A DNA stretch of 64,000 nt from Diabrotica undecimpunctata. Its lineage: Eukaryota > Arthropoda > Insecta > Coleoptera > Chrysomelidae. Position numbers and translations under genes: made by a program. Shown here piece by piece: positions 62,830 through 64,000 of the stretch. The stretch is from contig NC_092810.1 in NCBI RefSeq assembly GCF_040954645.1, forward strand, positions 8,230,185 through 8,294,184, written 5' to 3'. Numbering within the stretch: the stretch's first letter is position 1; each line of letters opens with the position of its first letter. The notes beneath the pieces were generated by a model. The model saw only the letters and a program-made list of their open reading frames with translations. It was not told the DNA's origin and searched no databases.

Positions 62830-63650
62830 ATCAGCAAAACATTACTTATTCTACCATCACTAAGCAACTACCATTAACAAAATTTCCAACAAAAAACCAG
62901 GCCATAATTTTACCGGCAGTAGATGAAATAAGAACAGAAGAGTATACCATTGCAGTAGGAACTATAGTCCATCCAAAAAATGTACTGTTCTCATTCAAAA
63001 TGTCAAACGGAAGAATACGCATCTACCTTTCAAGCATACAAGTCGTAGATGATTTTCTAAGTCAAGATGATGAAATTAAAATTGGAGAACATACAATCAA
63101 AGCATGTAAACTAATTACACCCGCTAATAGATTAGTTTTATCCAACGTATGTCCATCTATACCCCATGACATAATCGAACAGTCTTTAATCAATCTTGGT
63201 TTTAAATCAATGTCTCCGATTTCGTTCCTTAGAGCTGGAATATAAGACCCGCAATACAGCCATGTACTTAGTTTTCGAAGACAACACCTACAGACAATTT
63301 TACTGTACCCGACTCCGTCCTAATTGATTTTGAAAATATTTCGTAACGAATTTTTATTTCCAATAAACTAACTTGTTACAAATCCTCGGACTGTACCTCA
63401 AATCCCTCTTATCCACAAAATACTCAAAAGCCCCAAACGGAGGTAAATTTTCTTCCACAAATACAATCCACTAGCTCCGAACAAAATCAAATTACACATG
63501 TAAATGAAGAATCTCGAGAAGAAATGGATGCTCAAGTCAGCACTGATACCTATAATAAAAATGAACTATCTTACTCGGAAGTGTCATCCCCAACTTGCTC
63601 CACTCCTACAGAAACTATACCAACATAATTCACTAAATCAAAACCAGTGT
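62830..63650 (+). pseudogene. LINE ORF1 (Gag-like, I/Jockey type), broken
   Basis: An upstream reading (ITKQLPLTKFPTKNQAII, EYTIAVGTIVHPKNVLFSFK) joins the frame 63000-63245: MSNGRIRIYLSSIQVVDDF, CKLITPANRLVLSNVCPSIP, LINLGFKSMSPISFLRAGI and a TAA. Beyond it, in shifting frames, are YSHVLSFRRQHL-like residues, a degraded zinc-knuckle (LTCYKSSDCTSNPSYPQN) and an acidic Ser/Thr-rich tail (TYNKNELSYSEVSSPTC) ending near 63627. This is the RNA-binding ORF1 protein of I/Jockey-type LINEs. It could be the partner class of the I-like ORF2 at 46-50 kb. The ORF2 that should follow is outside the window. Confidence 0.7.
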
Positions 63651-64000
63651 AAATTAAAAAGAAGAAAAAAATTATCAAATTAGACAGATCCACTTCTGAA
63701 ACTACTAATATTGAGTCGTTATTACAACTAGTCAAACAATTTATGCAGGATGCATCACCACCATATGTACTAAATTACACCCATAGCATTCTTAGAAGAC
63801 GTTCGCGGTTCTTCCACCCCAGTAGAACTGGCCCTAGAATACACACAGGATATACACGGGTTGGGACATTTACAAGAATTAAGAAAAAACTACTTAGTAA
63901 AATAAACCAAGATTTTAAGTATTCAGGATGACACCTCTGAAGATACTGACGCATCACAGGAAAATACTCCTAATAATAATAGTCTCCCGTTTTATACCGC
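63650..64000 (+). other. LINE ORF1 tail region, decayed
   Basis: Continuation of the ORF1 pseudogene context, with weakly coding acidic readings (HGLGHLQELRKNYLVK near 63856, DDTSEDTDASQENTPNNN near 63928). The window ends inside it. Confidence 0.4.

Overview
This is AT-rich nuclear DNA from an animal, almost certainly an insect. The evidence is interstitial (TTAGG)n, the arthropod telomere motif; a Gypsy/errantivirus-type element with an envelope-like region and a TATA plus TCAGTT promoter; and a transposon set typical of insects. A beetle is possible, but that is inference. Recognisable sequence is nearly all transposable-element debris. The only conserved cellular gene I can defend is a tRNA-Leu(AAG) at 18381-18462 (minus). 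I found no host protein gene, rRNA or CRISPR array, and nothing bacterial.

Layout. 0.5-3.7 kb: a small MITE, then a Sola-like transposase pseudogene whose core is replaced by a 1.4-kb element with perfect 35-bp inverted ends and a hammerhead-like RNA fold. 7.3-9.0 kb: a repeat/palindrome cluster and a Tc1/mariner-type transposase with DD82E spacing. 9.9-11.2 kb: a second Sola-like pseudogene split by an RTE tail. 12.3-14.3 kb: a DD41D mariner with ~200-bp inverted repeats. 15.3-18.1 kb: a mariner stub and a piggyBac relic split by an RTE insertion. 18.4 kb: the tRNA. 19.3-22.8 kb: a pogo relic and a LINE 3' part interrupted by another RTE. 23.4-25.9 kb: the telomere motif and errantivirus remains. 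26.0-28.9 kb: RTE, Jockey-like and piggyBac tails. 30.1-33.4 kb: a nearly intact 3.26-kb RTE with 11-bp target duplications.

33.4-41 kb: RTE fragments, a split Harbinger element (MADF/BESS protein plus transposase) and a diverged tandem array. 43.0-45.4 kb: an end-to-end piggyBac element with TTAA duplications and palindromic subterminal repeats. 46.1-50.5 kb: an I-like LINE (endonuclease, RT, RNase H, zinc knuckle) with an RTE nested inside it. 51.2-51.9 kb: a ~152-bp tandem array with one inverted unit. 52.3-53.6 kb: a second DD82E copy. 55.4-57.3 kb: a pogo element. 57.9-58.9 kb: an RTE with 12-bp duplications. 59.9-60.5 kb: a hAT tail. 60.7-61.1 kb: an RTE tail. 62.8-63.6 kb: a LINE ORF1.

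The genes do not form a pathway. The window is a record of repeated insertions. At least six RTE-type insertions can be bounded by exact 9-14 bp target-site duplications, and several lie inside older elements, which gives relative ages. Class II elements appear mostly as dead or deleted copies. All family names come from protein motifs recognised by eye and were not checked by any search.
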